A stretch of DNA of 64,000 bases from Thermomonas sp. (GCF_029945965.1 NZ_JAQSDO010000020.1:186001-250000); one strand, 5' to 3'. Numbered from the stretch's first letter, positions 52,953-62,712 are shown. Notes: generated by a model not told the origin, from the sequence alone. Translations and numbers: made by a program.

Positions 52953-54593
52953 CTACAAATTCTGGTAGTTCGGGCCGCTGCCGCCTTCCGGCGTGACCCA
53001 GGTGATGATCTCGTATGGGTCCTTGATATCGCAGGTCTTGCAATGCACGCAGTTGGCGGCGTTGATCTGCAGTCGCTTGCCATGGGGCGCTTCGGCGTCG
53101 GGCACCATTTCGTAGACCGCGGCGGGGCAGAATCGCGTGCACGGGTTGTCGTATTCCACCACGCAGCGGCCGGCGCAGATGTCGGTGTCGGCGACCTGCA
53201 GGTGCACTGGCTGGTCTTCGTCGTGTTCGGTGGCCGCGTAGTAAACGCTGGCCAGTCGATCACGCGGTGCGAGTGTGCGATCGACATAGTCGCGCTTGGG
53301 TTCTTCGCATTCGCCAAGCTTGTGCAATGACGACCAGTCCGGCTTGTTCTTCAGCGTCCACGGCGAGCGTCCACCGGTCACTGTTTCCCACGCGGCATTG
53401 AGGATGCCGAACCACAGGCCGCGCTTGAAGCCGGGTTTGACGTTGCGTACCGAGCGCAGTTCGGCCATCGCATCCGACGCACGCAACTTCGCGTCAAACC
53501 CTTCTGCAACCAGCTGCGAGCTAACCAGGTGATCAGCGGCGAGCATGCCGCTACGGATCGCCTGGTGGGTACCTTTGACCTTCGGCACGTTGAGCAGGCC
53601 GGCGGTGTCGCCGATCAGCAGCGCACCGGGCATGTCGCATTTCGGCAATGACTGATAGCCGCCGGTGACAATCGCGCGTGCGCCGGCCGAGAGAATGCTG
53701 CCACCGTCCAGCAACGGCTTGACCATCGGGTGATTCTTCCATTGCTGGAAGGCTTCCCACGGCTTGTATTCGGGGTCGCTGTAGTCAAGTCCGCTGACAT
53801 AACCCAGCGCGATGCGTCCCTTGTCCATGTGATACAGGAAACTGCCGCCGTAGGTGTTGTTGTCCGCCGGCCAGCCGAAGCTGTGCACGATCTTGCCGGG
53901 CGACACGCGGTCCTCCGGCAACTGCCACAGCTCCTTGATACCGATCGAATAGCCTTGCGGGTCGCTGGCGGCATCCAGCTTGAAGCGATTGATCAATCGC
54001 TTGGTCAAGTGGCCGCGTGCGCCTTCGGCCAGCACGGTGACCTTGGCGCGAATATCAATCCCGGCGGTGTAGCCCGGCTTGTGCGAACCATCCTTGGCTA
54101 CGCCCATGTCGCCGATGCGCACGCCTATGACGGCGCCCACCTCATCGTGCAAGGTTTCTGCGGCGGCGAAACCGGGGTAAATCTCCACACCCAATGCTTC
54201 GGCCTGCGGTGCCATCCAGGCGCACATTGCACCCAGGCTGACGATCACATTGCCCTTGTTGTGCATGCCCGGCGGCATCGGTAGCTTGCGGCCGCCGGTC
54301 TTGCTGAGCAGCCAGAACTCATCGTCGGTGGCGTCCACGCAAATCGGCGGCGGGCTCTTGCGCCAGTCGGGCAGCAGCGCGTCCAGCGGGCCGGTTTCGA
54401 TCACCGCGCCAGACAGGATCTGCGCGCCGATTGTGCTGGCCTTCTCGATGACACACACCGAGATCCCGGGATCCAGCTGCTTGAGCCGGATCGCGAACGC
54501 CAGGCCCGCGGGCCCTGCGCCGACAGTGACAACGTCGTACTCCATCACGTCGCGCTCTGTGACAGCAGGGTTGATCTGTTCGGCTTCGCTCAC
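52953..54593 (-). CDS. etfQO: Electron transfer flavoprotein-ubiquinone oxidoreductase
   Basis: Membrane-associated flavoprotein that passes electrons from ETF to ubiquinone. 546 aa. FAD motif YDVVTVGAGPAGLAFAIRL near 19; GDTAGLLNVPKVKGTHQAI; C-terminal 4Fe-4S domain with NPCTRFCPAAVYE and CVHCKTCDIKDP. ATG start. It completes the ETF module with etfBA, from which it is separated by scoAB on the other strand. Confidence 0.95.
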   Translation of the reverse strand: MSEAEQINPAVTERDVMEYDVVTVGAGPAGLAFAIRLKQLDPGISVCVIEKASTIGAQILSGAVIETGPLDALLPDWRKSPPPICVDATDDEFWLLSKTGGRKLPMPPGMHNKGNVIVSLGAMCAWMAPQAEALGVEIYPGFAAAETLHDEVGAVIGVRIGDMGVAKDGSHKPGYTAGIDIRAKVTVLAEGARGHLTKRLINRFKLDAASDPQGYSIGIKELWQLPEDRVSPGKIVHSFGWPADNNTYGGSFLYHMDKGRIALGYVSGLDYSDPEYKPWEAFQQWKNHPMVKPLLDGGSILSAGARAIVTGGYQSLPKCDMPGALLIGDTAGLLNVPKVKGTHQAIRSGMLAADHLVSSQLVAEGFDAKLRASDAMAELRSVRNVKPGFKRGLWFGILNAAWETVTGGRSPWTLKNKPDWSSLHKLGECEEPKRDYVDRTLAPRDRLASVYYAATEHDEDQPVHLQVADTDICAGRCVVEYDNPCTRFCPAAVYEMVPDAEAPHGKRLQINAANCVHCKTCDIKDPYEIITWVTPEGGSGPNYQNL

Positions 54594-54686
54594 GCAACTC
54601 TCCCCGGCATTCCCGTCAATGCCACGATTTTCCGGGGTTTCGGCAGAGGCAGCAAATCCACGGTCGTGCGCGAGTGTGCGCGTGAC

Positions 54687-55337
54687 TCAATGCTTCTCGC
54701 TGGGGTGCTTCATTTCGTGGGCCTGCCCGGTCGTCAGGATCCAGCCGGCGATGTCATGGGTGGTCGCCCCCAGCGCTTGGGTGAAGGCATCTGCGACCAG
54801 CGTGACGTCGGTGCCTGTAGCGGGCTGTGCATGGCGGAAGGTCTGGCTACCCACCACGGTCTGGTCGTGCGAATGCAGCAGTTTGACGTTGACCTCGATC
54901 ACGGCCGACGGCACCGCAGCGCCTGCGTAATCGGCTTCGAAATCGCGCAGGTCCATGACCAGCCGGTAATCCGCGCCGATCCCGCTGCCCTGGCGTGCGA
55001 CCGCCGGGATTTTCCCGGAGTCTTCGAGCGCGCGCAGTACGCCGTCCTCGATCATTTCGGTCGGGGTGCGTGCCCACGATGCATCCTTGTAGACCTGCAG
55101 TTCGCCGGGCTTCGGGCTGACCGCGATGCGCAGACTGTCCATCATCCGCGGTGACGTCGGGCGGGTGGTGCTGAGCTGCCAGCTGACGTTGGGCCAGGAC
55201 GGGTCCCCTTCGACGCGCGGATCGGGTGCGTAGATCGTGGACGCATCCTTGGATCCGCCCAGCAATGAGCAGCTACAGAGCATGACCGACAACAATAGCG
55301 CGGCCAGTCTCGCTGCAGGATTTGTTTGCGTGTTCAT
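54687..55337 (-). CDS. ABC-type transport auxiliary lipoprotein (PqiC/ABC_trans_aux type)
   Basis: A 216-aa predicted outer-membrane lipoprotein with MNTQTNPAARLAALLLSVML and lipobox LCSC. The mature domain (STIYAPDPRV, LRIAVSPKPGELQVYKDASW, EMIEDGVLRALEDSGKI, ADYRLVMDLRDFEADY) matches the auxiliary lipoprotein family that accompanies MCE transporters. Last gene of the operon; its start overlaps mlaD by 4 nt. Confidence 0.87.
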   Translation of the reverse strand: MNTQTNPAARLAALLLSVMLCSCSLLGGSKDASTIYAPDPRVEGDPSWPNVSWQLSTTRPTSPRMMDSLRIAVSPKPGELQVYKDASWARTPTEMIEDGVLRALEDSGKIPAVARQGSGIGADYRLVMDLRDFEADYAGAAVPSAVIEVNVKLLHSHDQTVVGSQTFRHAQPATGTDVTLVADAFTQALGATTHDIAGWILTTGQAHEMKHPSEKH

Positions 55338-56260
55338 TCGGGTTTGAACTCCTTGGGCGCGTCGTGGCCCAGGATGTAGCGCGCGGGTCCGCCGTCCAAG
55401 CGGTCGGTGACCCGACGCAGGTCGCTGATCAGGGCGCGCAGCTCGGCCAGGGTTGGCCCCAACTGGGACAGGCCATCGTTGGCGAAGCTCTGCAGCGCCG
55501 GGCGGTTCTCGCTGATCATCGCATTGGCATTGCCGGCAACCGAGTCGAGCTTGCCAACGGTAGCATCCAGCTTGGCCATCAGCGCAGGCAGCTGGTCGAC
55601 CACGTTGTGGTCGATCTTGTTCAGCGAGCCATTGGCGGTGGCCAGCGTGAGCTGAAGCGTTTCGGTGGCCTTGCGCGCATTGACGATCAAGGCGGCGATG
55701 TCCTCGCGCTGGCCGGCAATACTGCCCGTGGCCTGTTCCAGATGGTCGATCGTCGCGCTGAGTTTGGCGATGTTTTCTTCGCTGATCAGCTTATCCATGC
55801 GCGCGACTAAGCGGCTGGCGGTATCGGCGATATTCTGCAGTGCTGAGGGCTCGGTGCGGATGATCGGGATCTCGCCGCTACCGTCCGGTTCCAGCCGCGC
55901 GGCTTCCGGGCTGCCGCCGGTGAGCTGGATGAACGGCACGCCGGTGATGCCCTGCTGCGAGAGCTTGGCGCGGGTATCGACCTTGACCGGCGTGTCGGCC
56001 TTGACCTTGAGCAGGGCGACCACCTTGCGCGCGTCGTCAGGCGCCAGACTGAGTTTGTCCACGGTGCCCACGCTGATGCCGTTGTATTGCACGCCACCGC
56101 CCTCGGTCAGGCCGGTCACTGGTTCGGTGAAGACCACCTCGTACTGGCGCCAGTTGCGTTCGGAGGAGAACTTGGCTGCCCACAGCGCGAACAACAGCAG
56201 GCATACCGTCGCCAGGATGGTGAAGCCGCCGATCAGCACATAGTTGGCACGGGTTTCCAT
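55334..56260 (-). CDS. mlaD: MCE-domain lipid transport protein (MlaD-like)
   Basis: A 308-aa protein with one N-terminal membrane helix (YVLIGGFTILATVCLLLFAL), an MCE domain at about 38-120 (VVFTEPVTGLTEGGGVQYNG, GVPFIQLTGG) and a long helical C-terminal part (about 140-290) that could form a coiled periplasmic needle. It is longer than E. coli MlaD (183 aa), closer to the PqiB/YebT-style single-MCE proteins. Between the ATPase and the lipoprotein genes. Confidence 0.9.
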   Translation of the reverse strand: METRANYVLIGGFTILATVCLLLFALWAAKFSSERNWRQYEVVFTEPVTGLTEGGGVQYNGISVGTVDKLSLAPDDARKVVALLKVKADTPVKVDTRAKLSQQGITGVPFIQLTGGSPEAARLEPDGSGEIPIIRTEPSALQNIADTASRLVARMDKLISEENIAKLSATIDHLEQATGSIAGQREDIAALIVNARKATETLQLTLATANGSLNKIDHNVVDQLPALMAKLDATVGKLDSVAGNANAMISENRPALQSFANDGLSQLGPTLAELRALISDLRRVTDRLDGGPARYILGHDAPKEFKPE

Positions 56261-56277
56261 TGCATCCTTCCTACTGT

Positions 56278-57087
56278 TCAGCGGGTGTCACGCGCCGCTC
56301 GCCCACGTGGGCCGTTGAAGTACTCCTTGACCCACGGATGGTCGAACGTTTCCAGTTCGCGCACAGGCGCCACTGCGACCAGTTTACGGTCTGCCAGCAC
56401 AGCCACCCGGTCACAGATAGCGTATAGCGTGTCGAGGTCGTGTGTGATCAGGAACACGGTCAGGCCCAGCGCCTGCTGCAAGGTCCGGATCAGGTCGTCG
56501 AACGCGGCCGCGCCAATCGGGTCGAGCCCGGCGGTGGGTTCATCCAGGAACAGCAATGGCGGATCCAGCGCCAGCGCACGCGCCAGCCCGGCGCGCTTGC
56601 GCATGCCGCCGGACAGTTGCGAGGGCAGCTTGTCCAGCGCATCGGCCGACAGGCCGGCCAGCTTGATCTTGAGCAGGGCCAGCTCGTAGCGCAGCGAATC
56701 CCGCATGTCGGGGTAGTACTCCTTGAGCGGCACCTGCACGTTCTCGCCCACGGTCAGCGAGGAGAACAGGGCGCCATCCTGGAACAGCACGCCGGTATTG
56801 CGCTCGATATGCCGGCGATGCAGCGGATCATCATCGAGCGCATCGACCCCCAGCACCTCGATCTCCCCTGCGTCCGGCTTGCGCAGCGCCAGGATCGAGC
56901 GCATCAGCACCGACTTGCCGGTGCCGGATCCACCGACCACGCCGAGGATCTCGCCGCGGCGCACGTCCAGGTCGATGCCGTCGTGCACGACCTGGTCGCC
57001 GAACCGGTTGACCAGGCCGCGCACGCTGATGACGGGCTGGTCATCGGCCTGCGCGGCTGGCACTTCGGCGTTGCTCACGGAGCCCAT
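56278..57087 (-). CDS. mlaF: MCE transporter ATP-binding protein (MlaF-like)
   Basis: A 269-aa ABC ATPase: VISVRGLVNRFGDQVVHDGI, Walker A GVVGGSGTGKSVLMRSI, signature LPSQLSGGMRKRAGLARALA, Walker B LLFLDEPTAGLDPIGAAAFD. Energises phospholipid movement with the permease. ATG at 57087 lies 1 base from the permease stop; an upstream in-frame ATG at 57132 would overlap the permease. Confidence 0.93.
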   Translation of the reverse strand: MGSVSNAEVPAAQADDQPVISVRGLVNRFGDQVVHDGIDLDVRRGEILGVVGGSGTGKSVLMRSILALRKPDAGEIEVLGVDALDDDPLHRRHIERNTGVLFQDGALFSSLTVGENVQVPLKEYYPDMRDSLRYELALLKIKLAGLSADALDKLPSQLSGGMRKRAGLARALALDPPLLFLDEPTAGLDPIGAAAFDDLIRTLQQALGLTVFLITHDLDTLYAICDRVAVLADRKLVAVAPVRELETFDHPWVKEYFNGPRGRAARDTR

Positions 57088-57088
57088 G

Positions 57089-58210
57089 TCAATAATCCAT
57101 CTGCATGAACCACAATGCGGCGAAGGCATCAATCACGATCACCGTCGAGATCGCCTGCACCACGCTCGAGGTGGTGCGCTCGCCCAGCGACTGCGCTGTG
57201 CCCTCGGTCTGCAGTCCTTCCAGGCAACCGATCAAGGCAATGACGATGGCGAAGATCGGTGCCTTGACCATGCCGACCACGAAATTGTCGAGCTTCATCA
57301 TTTCCTGCATGCGTGCCAGGTAAGCCACTGCCGGTATGTCGAGGTTGAACGCGCCGACCGCCATGCCGCCGGCCAGGCCGGCGACCATCGCGATGAAGGT
57401 CAGCAGCGGCAGCATCGCCAGCAATGCCAGCACGCGCGGGATCACCAGCAGGTCGATCGGATCCAGGCCGAGCACGCGGATCGCATCGACCTCTTCGCGG
57501 TTGACCATCATCCCGATCTGCGCTGTGAATGCGCTGGCGGTGCGGCCTGCCAGCAGGATCGCAGTGAGCAGCACGCCAAATTCGCGCAGGAACGCCGCAC
57601 TGACCAGTTCGACCACGAAAATCTGCGCGCCGAAATCGCGCAGCACCATCGCGCCAAGGAAGGCGATCACGGCGCCAACCATGAACGACAGCAGCGCAAC
57701 CAGCGGGACCGCGTCGAGGCCGACCTGCTCCATGTGGTGAACCGTGGCGGTCAGCCGGAACCGGTGCGGTTCCTTGACCATACGCAGCATCTTGACCATC
57801 ACCTCGCCGAGGAAGGCGATCAGCGCCATGACTTCCTTGCCATTGTCGACCACGGCAAAACCCAGGCGTCCCAACGCGGCCTTGAAGCCGGTATCGCGCT
57901 TGCGCTTGGGCCGCTCGTCGTGGACGTCCTCGATTGCCTCGATCAGCGCGTGCTGGTCTTCGCGGAAGCTGAAGCGATGGAAGTCGAGGTCGCGGCGGTC
58001 GGCATAGCGCAGCAGCTGCAACACGCCCAAGGTATCCAGGCGCTCGACGCCGCAGGCATCCACATCGGTGATGCCATTCGGCGCGTCGCGCAGGGCATCG
58101 CCGATCTCGTTGGCATAGCGCAACGTCCAGCGACCAGACAGGCACAGGCGGGTGGCATCGCCGGGATCGACGGATGCACTAGGTGGGTGGTGGTTCGGCG
58201 CGTTGCTCAT
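57089..58210 (-). CDS. mlaE: STAS-MlaE fusion permease
   Basis: A 373-aa protein. Residues about 15-90 form a STAS-like domain (LCLSGRWTLRYANEIGD, VERLDTLGVLQLLRYAD), equivalent to the separate MlaB. From about 115 on it is an MlaE permease: VALLSFMVGAVIAFLGAMVL, ELVSAAFLREFGVLLTAILL, AFTAQIGMMVNREEVDAIRV and PRVLALLAMLPLLTFIAMVA. ATG at 58210 (MSNAPNHHPP); the frame continues upstream to 58333 but that part overlaps the divergent gene's promoter. Confidence 0.92.
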   Translation of the reverse strand: MSNAPNHHPPSASVDPGDATRLCLSGRWTLRYANEIGDALRDAPNGITDVDACGVERLDTLGVLQLLRYADRRDLDFHRFSFREDQHALIEAIEDVHDERPKRKRDTGFKAALGRLGFAVVDNGKEVMALIAFLGEVMVKMLRMVKEPHRFRLTATVHHMEQVGLDAVPLVALLSFMVGAVIAFLGAMVLRDFGAQIFVVELVSAAFLREFGVLLTAILLAGRTASAFTAQIGMMVNREEVDAIRVLGLDPIDLLVIPRVLALLAMLPLLTFIAMVAGLAGGMAVGAFNLDIPAVAYLARMQEMMKLDNFVVGMVKAPIFAIVIALIGCLEGLQTEGTAQSLGERTTSSVVQAISTVIVIDAFAALWFMQMDY

Positions 58211-58318
58211 GCAGGCCCTGCGATTGCTCGCGGCAAGCTTACGCAACTCGGCGGCGATGATGCGCGGGACGATGCGCTCGGAGTGCCGAGGGAAAACGGT
58301 CGATGCAGACATGTATGA

Positions 58319-59611
58319 ATGGCAGTCACGCATGCGATCCTAGCCGACATGCAGCCCGCCGACACCCTTGCACCCGCCTATACCGATGCCGGCTATGTCG
58401 AGCGCATCTCCTTCGTGGTCGACCTGGCTGAACGCCTGCATGCCTACGGCACAACCGTGCAGCGGCTGGAAGGCGCGATCGAATCGGTGGCCAGGCGGCT
58501 TGGACTGGAGTGCGAGCCATGGGTCAATCCGACCGGCATGGTGCTGGCCTTCAGCGACCCGTCGCGGCCCGCCGGCATGTCCGACACCACTCGCGTGGTG
58601 CGGCTTGGATCGGGTGATACCGACCTTTACCGGCTGTGCGAGACCGATCGTATCGCCGAAGACGTCATGGCCGGGACCCTGGACGTGCCGGCTGGGCGTG
58701 CTGCCCTGCGCGCGCTACTGCGCGGGATCGGCTGGCGTGGCCGGGTTTTCCAGGTGCTCGGGTTCGGACTGGCATCGGCGGCGGTTGCCGGTCTGTTGCG
58801 GTTGCCCTGGCTGGATATCGGGACCGCCGGCGTCATCGGCCTGATGATCGGCCTGCTGGATGCCGCCGCGCAGTCGCGCCCGCGGCTGTCGGAAGCATTC
58901 GAGGCGATTGCCGGCTTGCTGGCAGGCACGGTATCGATCCTGGTGGCCAGCCTGATCGGCCCGCTCAATTTCAATACGGTGATCATCGCTGCCTTGATCG
59001 TCCTGCTGCCCGGCATGGCGTTGACCAATGCAATGAACGAACTGACCAGCCGCCACCTGGTATCGGGCACTGCGCGTTTCGCCGGGGCGATGACCACGAT
59101 CCTGAAGCTCACGATTGGTACCGCGATCGCCCTTAACGTGGCGCACATGGTCGGGCTGGACCCGGTCGTGCGCGCGTGGCGACCGCAGCCCGAATGGGTG
59201 GTCTTGAGCGCGCTGGTGATCGGTGCCTATGCATTTGCCGTACTGTTCCGTGCGCATCGTCGCGATTATCCGCTGGTGATGTCGGCCGCCGCCTCCGGTT
59301 ATCTTATTTCACGTTTTGGCGGTGAAGTCTTCGATGCACCCGCCGGCGTATTCCTCGCGGCATTCACGATGACCGCCGCCGGCAATATCTATGCGCGCGT
59401 GTTCAATCGTCCCGGCGCGCTAGTGCGGTTGCCCGGCATCATCATGCTGGTGCCTGGAAGCGTGGCATTGCGTGGGGTGATCTCGTTGGTGCAGGCACAG
59501 GACATCGGGGCTGGGCAGGACGCGGCGATGGCCGCATTGAATACCCTGATGGCGCTGCTGGCGGGGCTGATGTTCGGCAACCTGCTGGTCACCGCGCGAC
59601 GCAACCTCTGA
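58319..59611 (+). CDS. Threonine/serine exporter family protein (ThrE-like)
   Basis: A 430-aa inner-membrane protein. The N-terminal cytoplasmic domain (about 25-145) includes the DUF1212 motif AERLHAYGTTVQRLEGAIES. About ten membrane helices follow, ending with the second ThrE domain (AGVFLAAFTMTAAGNIYARV, GIIMLVPGSVALRGV). Exports threonine or serine in characterised members. Start uncertain between ATG 58319 and ATG 58349; neither has a clear ribosome-binding site. A terminator follows. Confidence 0.88.
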   Translation: MAVTHAILADMQPADTLAPAYTDAGYVERISFVVDLAERLHAYGTTVQRLEGAIESVARRLGLECEPWVNPTGMVLAFSDPSRPAGMSDTTRVVRLGSGDTDLYRLCETDRIAEDVMAGTLDVPAGRAALRALLRGIGWRGRVFQVLGFGLASAAVAGLLRLPWLDIGTAGVIGLMIGLLDAAAQSRPRLSEAFEAIAGLLAGTVSILVASLIGPLNFNTVIIAALIVLLPGMALTNAMNELTSRHLVSGTARFAGAMTTILKLTIGTAIALNVAHMVGLDPVVRAWRPQPEWVVLSALVIGAYAFAVLFRAHRRDYPLVMSAAASGYLISRFGGEVFDAPAGVFLAAFTMTAAGNIYARVFNRPGALVRLPGIIMLVPGSVALRGVISLVQAQDIGAGQDAAMAALNTLMALLAGLMFGNLLVTARRNL

Positions 59612-59658
59612 CTCGCAGCTTCTGAGTCGAGCTTCGGCCGCAGATTGATCCAGATACC

Positions 59659-59684
59659 AAAACGCCGGCTTGCGCCGGCGTTTT
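59659..59684. terminator. Bidirectional terminator
   Basis: AAAACGCCGGC (59659-59669) and GCCGGCGTTTT (59674-59684), 11 bp, loop TTGC. It lies between the convergent thrE-like and H-NS-like genes. Confidence 0.93.
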
Positions 59685-59712
59685 GTCATTGCGATGAAGC
59701 GTTGAACGCCTC

Positions 59713-60108
59713 TTATTTGATCAGGAACTCTTCGAGTTTGCGGCCCTTCGCGGTTTCTGCGGACAGCCAGCGCGGCTGCTTGCCACGGCCAGCCCAGGTT
59801 TCCTTGGCATTGGCCGTGTTGCGGTACTTCGGCGGCACCTTGCCCAGGCTGCGGCCCTTGGTCGACTTGCGTGCCTTCTTGGCCGCAGGTGCAGGGCTGC
59901 TCGTCGCAGCTGCCGCCGCCGGCTTGCTTGGGCCGGTCAAACCATAAAGTTCCTCGAAATCCCAGCCAGTGCTTTTCAGGAACTTGGCCACGGCAGTTTT
60001 GACCTGGGTGGCCGGGCGGCGCTTGGAAAGGATCTTCTTGCGCTTGTTGGCGCGAGTGATCAGGTCAGCCAGTTCCTTGGTGCTGAGGCCTTCGATATCC
60101 ATGCTCAT
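59713..60108 (-). CDS. H-NS family histone-like protein
   Basis: A 131-aa nucleoid protein. A helical N-terminal oligomerisation segment (LSTKELADLITRANKRKK), an Ala/Pro/Lys linker (about 62-85) and the C-terminal DNA-binding core KVPPKYRN...TWAGRGKQPRWL. Related Xanthomonas proteins (XrvA/XrvC) affect virulence genes. It could silence the AT-richer parts of accessory regions here. A promoter is visible upstream at 60159-60187. Confidence 0.9.
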   Translation of the reverse strand: MSMDIEGLSTKELADLITRANKRKKILSKRRPATQVKTAVAKFLKSTGWDFEELYGLTGPSKPAAAAATSSPAPAAKKARKSTKGRSLGKVPPKYRNTANAKETWAGRGKQPRWLSAETAKGRKLEEFLIK

Positions 60109-60158
60109 ACAGTGATTACCCTCTGGGTTGCCATCGGGAAAATCCCGGTAGGGTATCC

Positions 60159-60187
60159 ATATTAACTTCGGATAATCCGCGGCGCAA
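60159..60187 (-). promoter_or_regulatory. Candidate promoter of the H-NS-like gene
   Basis: On the minus strand TTGCGC (60187-60182), 17-nt spacer, TAATAT (60164-60159), about 50 bases before the ATG. The -35 is identical to the one proposed for rplM. A small hairpin CGGGA-AAA-TCCCG (60136-60148) lies in the leader. Confidence 0.5.
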
Positions 60188-60207
60188 ACAACATGACTAA
60201 ACGGTAA

Positions 60208-61932
60208 TCATCCGATGAGTTTTCCGAGTAGCCGGTCACGGTCGAGTTGTTCGGATTCGGGGGCATTTCGCGCGCGGTATTCAAACGTGCCGGCTTCCAG
60301 CCCGCGCGCGGACACCACCACGCGGTGCGGAATGCCGATCAGTTCGATGTCGGCCAGCATCACGCCGGGGCGCAGGCCGCGGTCGTCGAGCACGGTATCC
60401 AGGCCGGCGGTATTCAATTCCGCATATAGCGCATTGGCCGCATCGATAACCGCCGGATCGTTCTTGGGATTGATGATGCAGACCGCGACCTGCCATGGCG
60501 CCATTGTGACGGGCCATAAAATGCCGCTGTCGTCGTGGTTTTGTTCAATTGCAGCGGCCACGATGCGTGATACGCCGATGCCATAACAGCCCATTGCCGG
60601 ATTGATCGCCTTGCCATTGGCGTCGAGCACCTTGCAGCCCATCGCCTCGGAGTACTTGCAGCCCAATGCGAATACATGGCCGACCTCGATTCCACGGGCG
60701 ATGCCGAGCGTGCCCTTGCCATCTGGTGAAGCGTCGCCAGCCACCGCGTTGCGGATGTCGGCGACCTCCGGTTCGGCCAGGTCGCGGCCCCAGTTGACCC
60801 CGGCAATATGCAAGCCGGGTTTGTTGGCGCCAATCACGAAATCGGCCATCGCCGCTACGCTGCGGTCGGCGATGATGCGGATTGGTTTTGCCGGGTTGAG
60901 CGGGCCAAGAAAACCCGGTTCGCTGCCGAGGTAATCGAGGATTTCCGCTTCAGTCGCCAACCGGTAATCCGCCAGTCCCGGCAGCTTCGCCAGTTTGATC
61001 TCGTTGACCATGTGGTCGCCGCGCACCAGTGCCAACACGAATTGCCCGTTTTCCCCGGCCACGCCGCCTTCGGCATCGGTGCCCATCAGTGCGACCGATT
61101 TGGCGGTGCGCTGCAAGACAATCCCCATCAATTCCGAGACCTCCTCGCAGGTTTTCTGGGTGGGGGTTTCCACATCGCGCAGGGTTTCGCTGGCGGCGGG
61201 ACGCTGCCCGGGCGAAACTGCTTCGGCCAGTTCGATATTGGCGGCGTAGTCCGAACTCTCGCAATAGGCGATCGCATCCTCGCCGGAATCCGCCAGCACG
61301 TGGAACTCGTGCGAAGCTGAACCACCAATCGCGCCGGTATCGGCGAACACCGCACGGAACTTCAAACCCAGCCGGGTGAAAATCCGCGCGTAAGTGTCGT
61401 ACATGTTCTGGTATTCGGCGTGCAGTGAGTCCGCGTCGACGTGGAAGGAATACGCATCCTTCATCAGAAATTCGCGCGCGCGCATGATCCCGAAGCGCGG
61501 GCGGATCTCGTCGCGGAACTTGGTCTGGATCTGGTAAAAATTCACCGGCAGCTGCTTGTAGCTGGCCAGTTCGTTGCGGGCGAAGTCGGTAATCACTTCC
61601 TCAGCGGTGGGGCCGTAGCAATACTCGGCCTCCTTGCGGTCCTTGATCTTCAGCAACTGGCCGCCGAATTTCTGCCAGCGCCCGGTTTCCTCCCACAGCT
61701 CCTTGGGCTGGATGGATGGCATCAGCATTTCGATCGCGCCGGCGCGGTTCATTTCCTCACGCACGACGCCCTCCACCTTGCGCAGCACGCGCAGGCCCAG
61801 CGGCGACCAGGTGTACAGGCCGGATGCCAGTTTGCGGATCATCCCGGACTTGAGCATCAGCTTGTGGCTGATGATCTCGGCCTCGGCTGGGGTTTCCTTT
61901 TCGGTGCGGATATGGAACTGCGACAGGCGCAT
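60208..61932 (-). CDS. proS: Proline-tRNA ligase
   Basis: A 574-aa bacterial-type (ProS type 1) class II synthetase with the editing insertion. [20 protein letters not shown] at the start; motif 2 region [20 protein letters not shown]; the INS editing domain about 230-390; motif 3 [20 protein letters not shown]; anticodon-binding domain at the end. The ATG at 61932 is preferred to one at 61962, which adds ten residues. Confidence 0.96.
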   Translation of the reverse strand: MRLSQFHIRTEKETPAEAEIISHKLMLKSGMIRKLASGLYTWSPLGLRVLRKVEGVVREEMNRAGAIEMLMPSIQPKELWEETGRWQKFGGQLLKIKDRKEAEYCYGPTAEEVITDFARNELASYKQLPVNFYQIQTKFRDEIRPRFGIMRAREFLMKDAYSFHVDADSLHAEYQNMYDTYARIFTRLGLKFRAVFADTGAIGGSASHEFHVLADSGEDAIAYCESSDYAANIELAEAVSPGQRPAASETLRDVETPTQKTCEEVSELMGIVLQRTAKSVALMGTDAEGGVAGENGQFVLALVRGDHMVNEIKLAKLPGLADYRLATEAEILDYLGSEPGFLGPLNPAKPIRIIADRSVAAMADFVIGANKPGLHIAGVNWGRDLAEPEVADIRNAVAGDASPDGKGTLGIARGIEVGHVFALGCKYSEAMGCKVLDANGKAINPAMGCYGIGVSRIVAAAIEQNHDDSGILWPVTMAPWQVAVCIINPKNDPAVIDAANALYAELNTAGLDTVLDDRGLRPGVMLADIELIGIPHRVVVSARGLEAGTFEYRARNAPESEQLDRDRLLGKLIG

Positions 61933-61989
61933 GGCGAGTTTCGCGAAACGAGGAACCGGCATTTTGCCACGCCGAACCCGAGCGAACCT

Positions 61990-62259
61990 TCAGTCGCGGT
62001 TGCCGTGGATCTCGATGCCGTCATCGGGCTGGCGGCCGATGCGCTCGTATTTGCGCCCCTTGGGCGGGGTATCGGTCACTTGCAGGTTGCCGTTGGCGTC
62101 GCGCCAGCGGTACAGCGAATTGGCACGTTCGGCCTTGGCCACCGCCGCCTGTGCGACCCGTGCGCGTTCATGTTCGCGCCGCGGCATCTCGCTGGAGAGC
62201 CACCACCAAGCAGCTACACCCAGCGCAATGGCGACCAGCAGCATGCCAAGTTGCCTCAT
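61990..62259 (-). CDS. Small membrane-anchored DUF4124-like protein
   Basis: An 89-aa protein with an N-terminal membrane anchor (LGMLLVAIALGVAAWWWL) and a short exported domain SLYRWRDANGNLQVTDTPP, the DUF4124 pattern (Y-x-W-x-D-x-x-G-x-x-x-x-T/S-D-x-P-P). Probably periplasmic, function unknown. It lies 57 bases upstream of proS and 12 bases after another DUF4124 gene, so the two are likely co-transcribed. Confidence 0.8.
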   Translation of the reverse strand: MRQLGMLLVAIALGVAAWWWLSSEMPRREHERARVAQAAVAKAERANSLYRWRDANGNLQVTDTPPKGRKYERIGRQPDDGIEIHGNRD

Positions 62260-62271
62260 CTCGCAGCCAGG

Positions 62272-62712
62272 TCAGGTATTGCTGCTGTTGCCAGTGGTGC
62301 CATTCCCGGTGGCTGGAGCGGCACAGTTCGCCTTGAGCATGGCTTCGTTGAGCTCGACCTGGCTGGCGCGCTGTTCAGGGCTCATATTGGCATCCGCCTT
62401 GCCGTCGCCATTGTTGTCGATACCGACGGGACCTTTGCCACGCAGGTTGGCCAGATTTGCCCGGGCGTTGTCGCAGGACACGTCGTTACTGGATTTCTTG
62501 GCCTGCGTCTTCTCGAGGGCAGTGCCTGAGCGCGCATTGATGTCACGCTTCTTGTAGGCCTGCTTAGGCGGGGCATCCGCGTAGTGGGTCACTCCGGCGG
62601 AATCCTTCCACTGGTACACGGTCTGCTGCTGCGCCAGCAACGGGGAGCAGGTCAGGGCCAGGCCGAGCAGGACGATGCCGCGTGCTGGCAGGCGGATGGA
62701 CATACGGGCCAT
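62272..62712 (-). CDS. DUF4124-containing secreted protein
   Basis: A 146-aa protein with a signal peptide (RGIVLLGLALTCSPLLAQ) followed by DUF4124 motif TVYQWKDSAGVTHYADAPP and a charged tail that includes VGIDNNGDGKADAN, which resembles a calcium-binding loop. Two nearby ATGs (62712, 62703) are possible starts. Divergent from pssA. The function is unknown. Confidence 0.82.
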   Translation of the reverse strand: MARMSIRLPARGIVLLGLALTCSPLLAQQQTVYQWKDSAGVTHYADAPPKQAYKKRDINARSGTALEKTQAKKSSNDVSCDNARANLANLRGKGPVGIDNNGDGKADANMSPEQRASQVELNEAMLKANCAAPATGNGTTGNSSNT

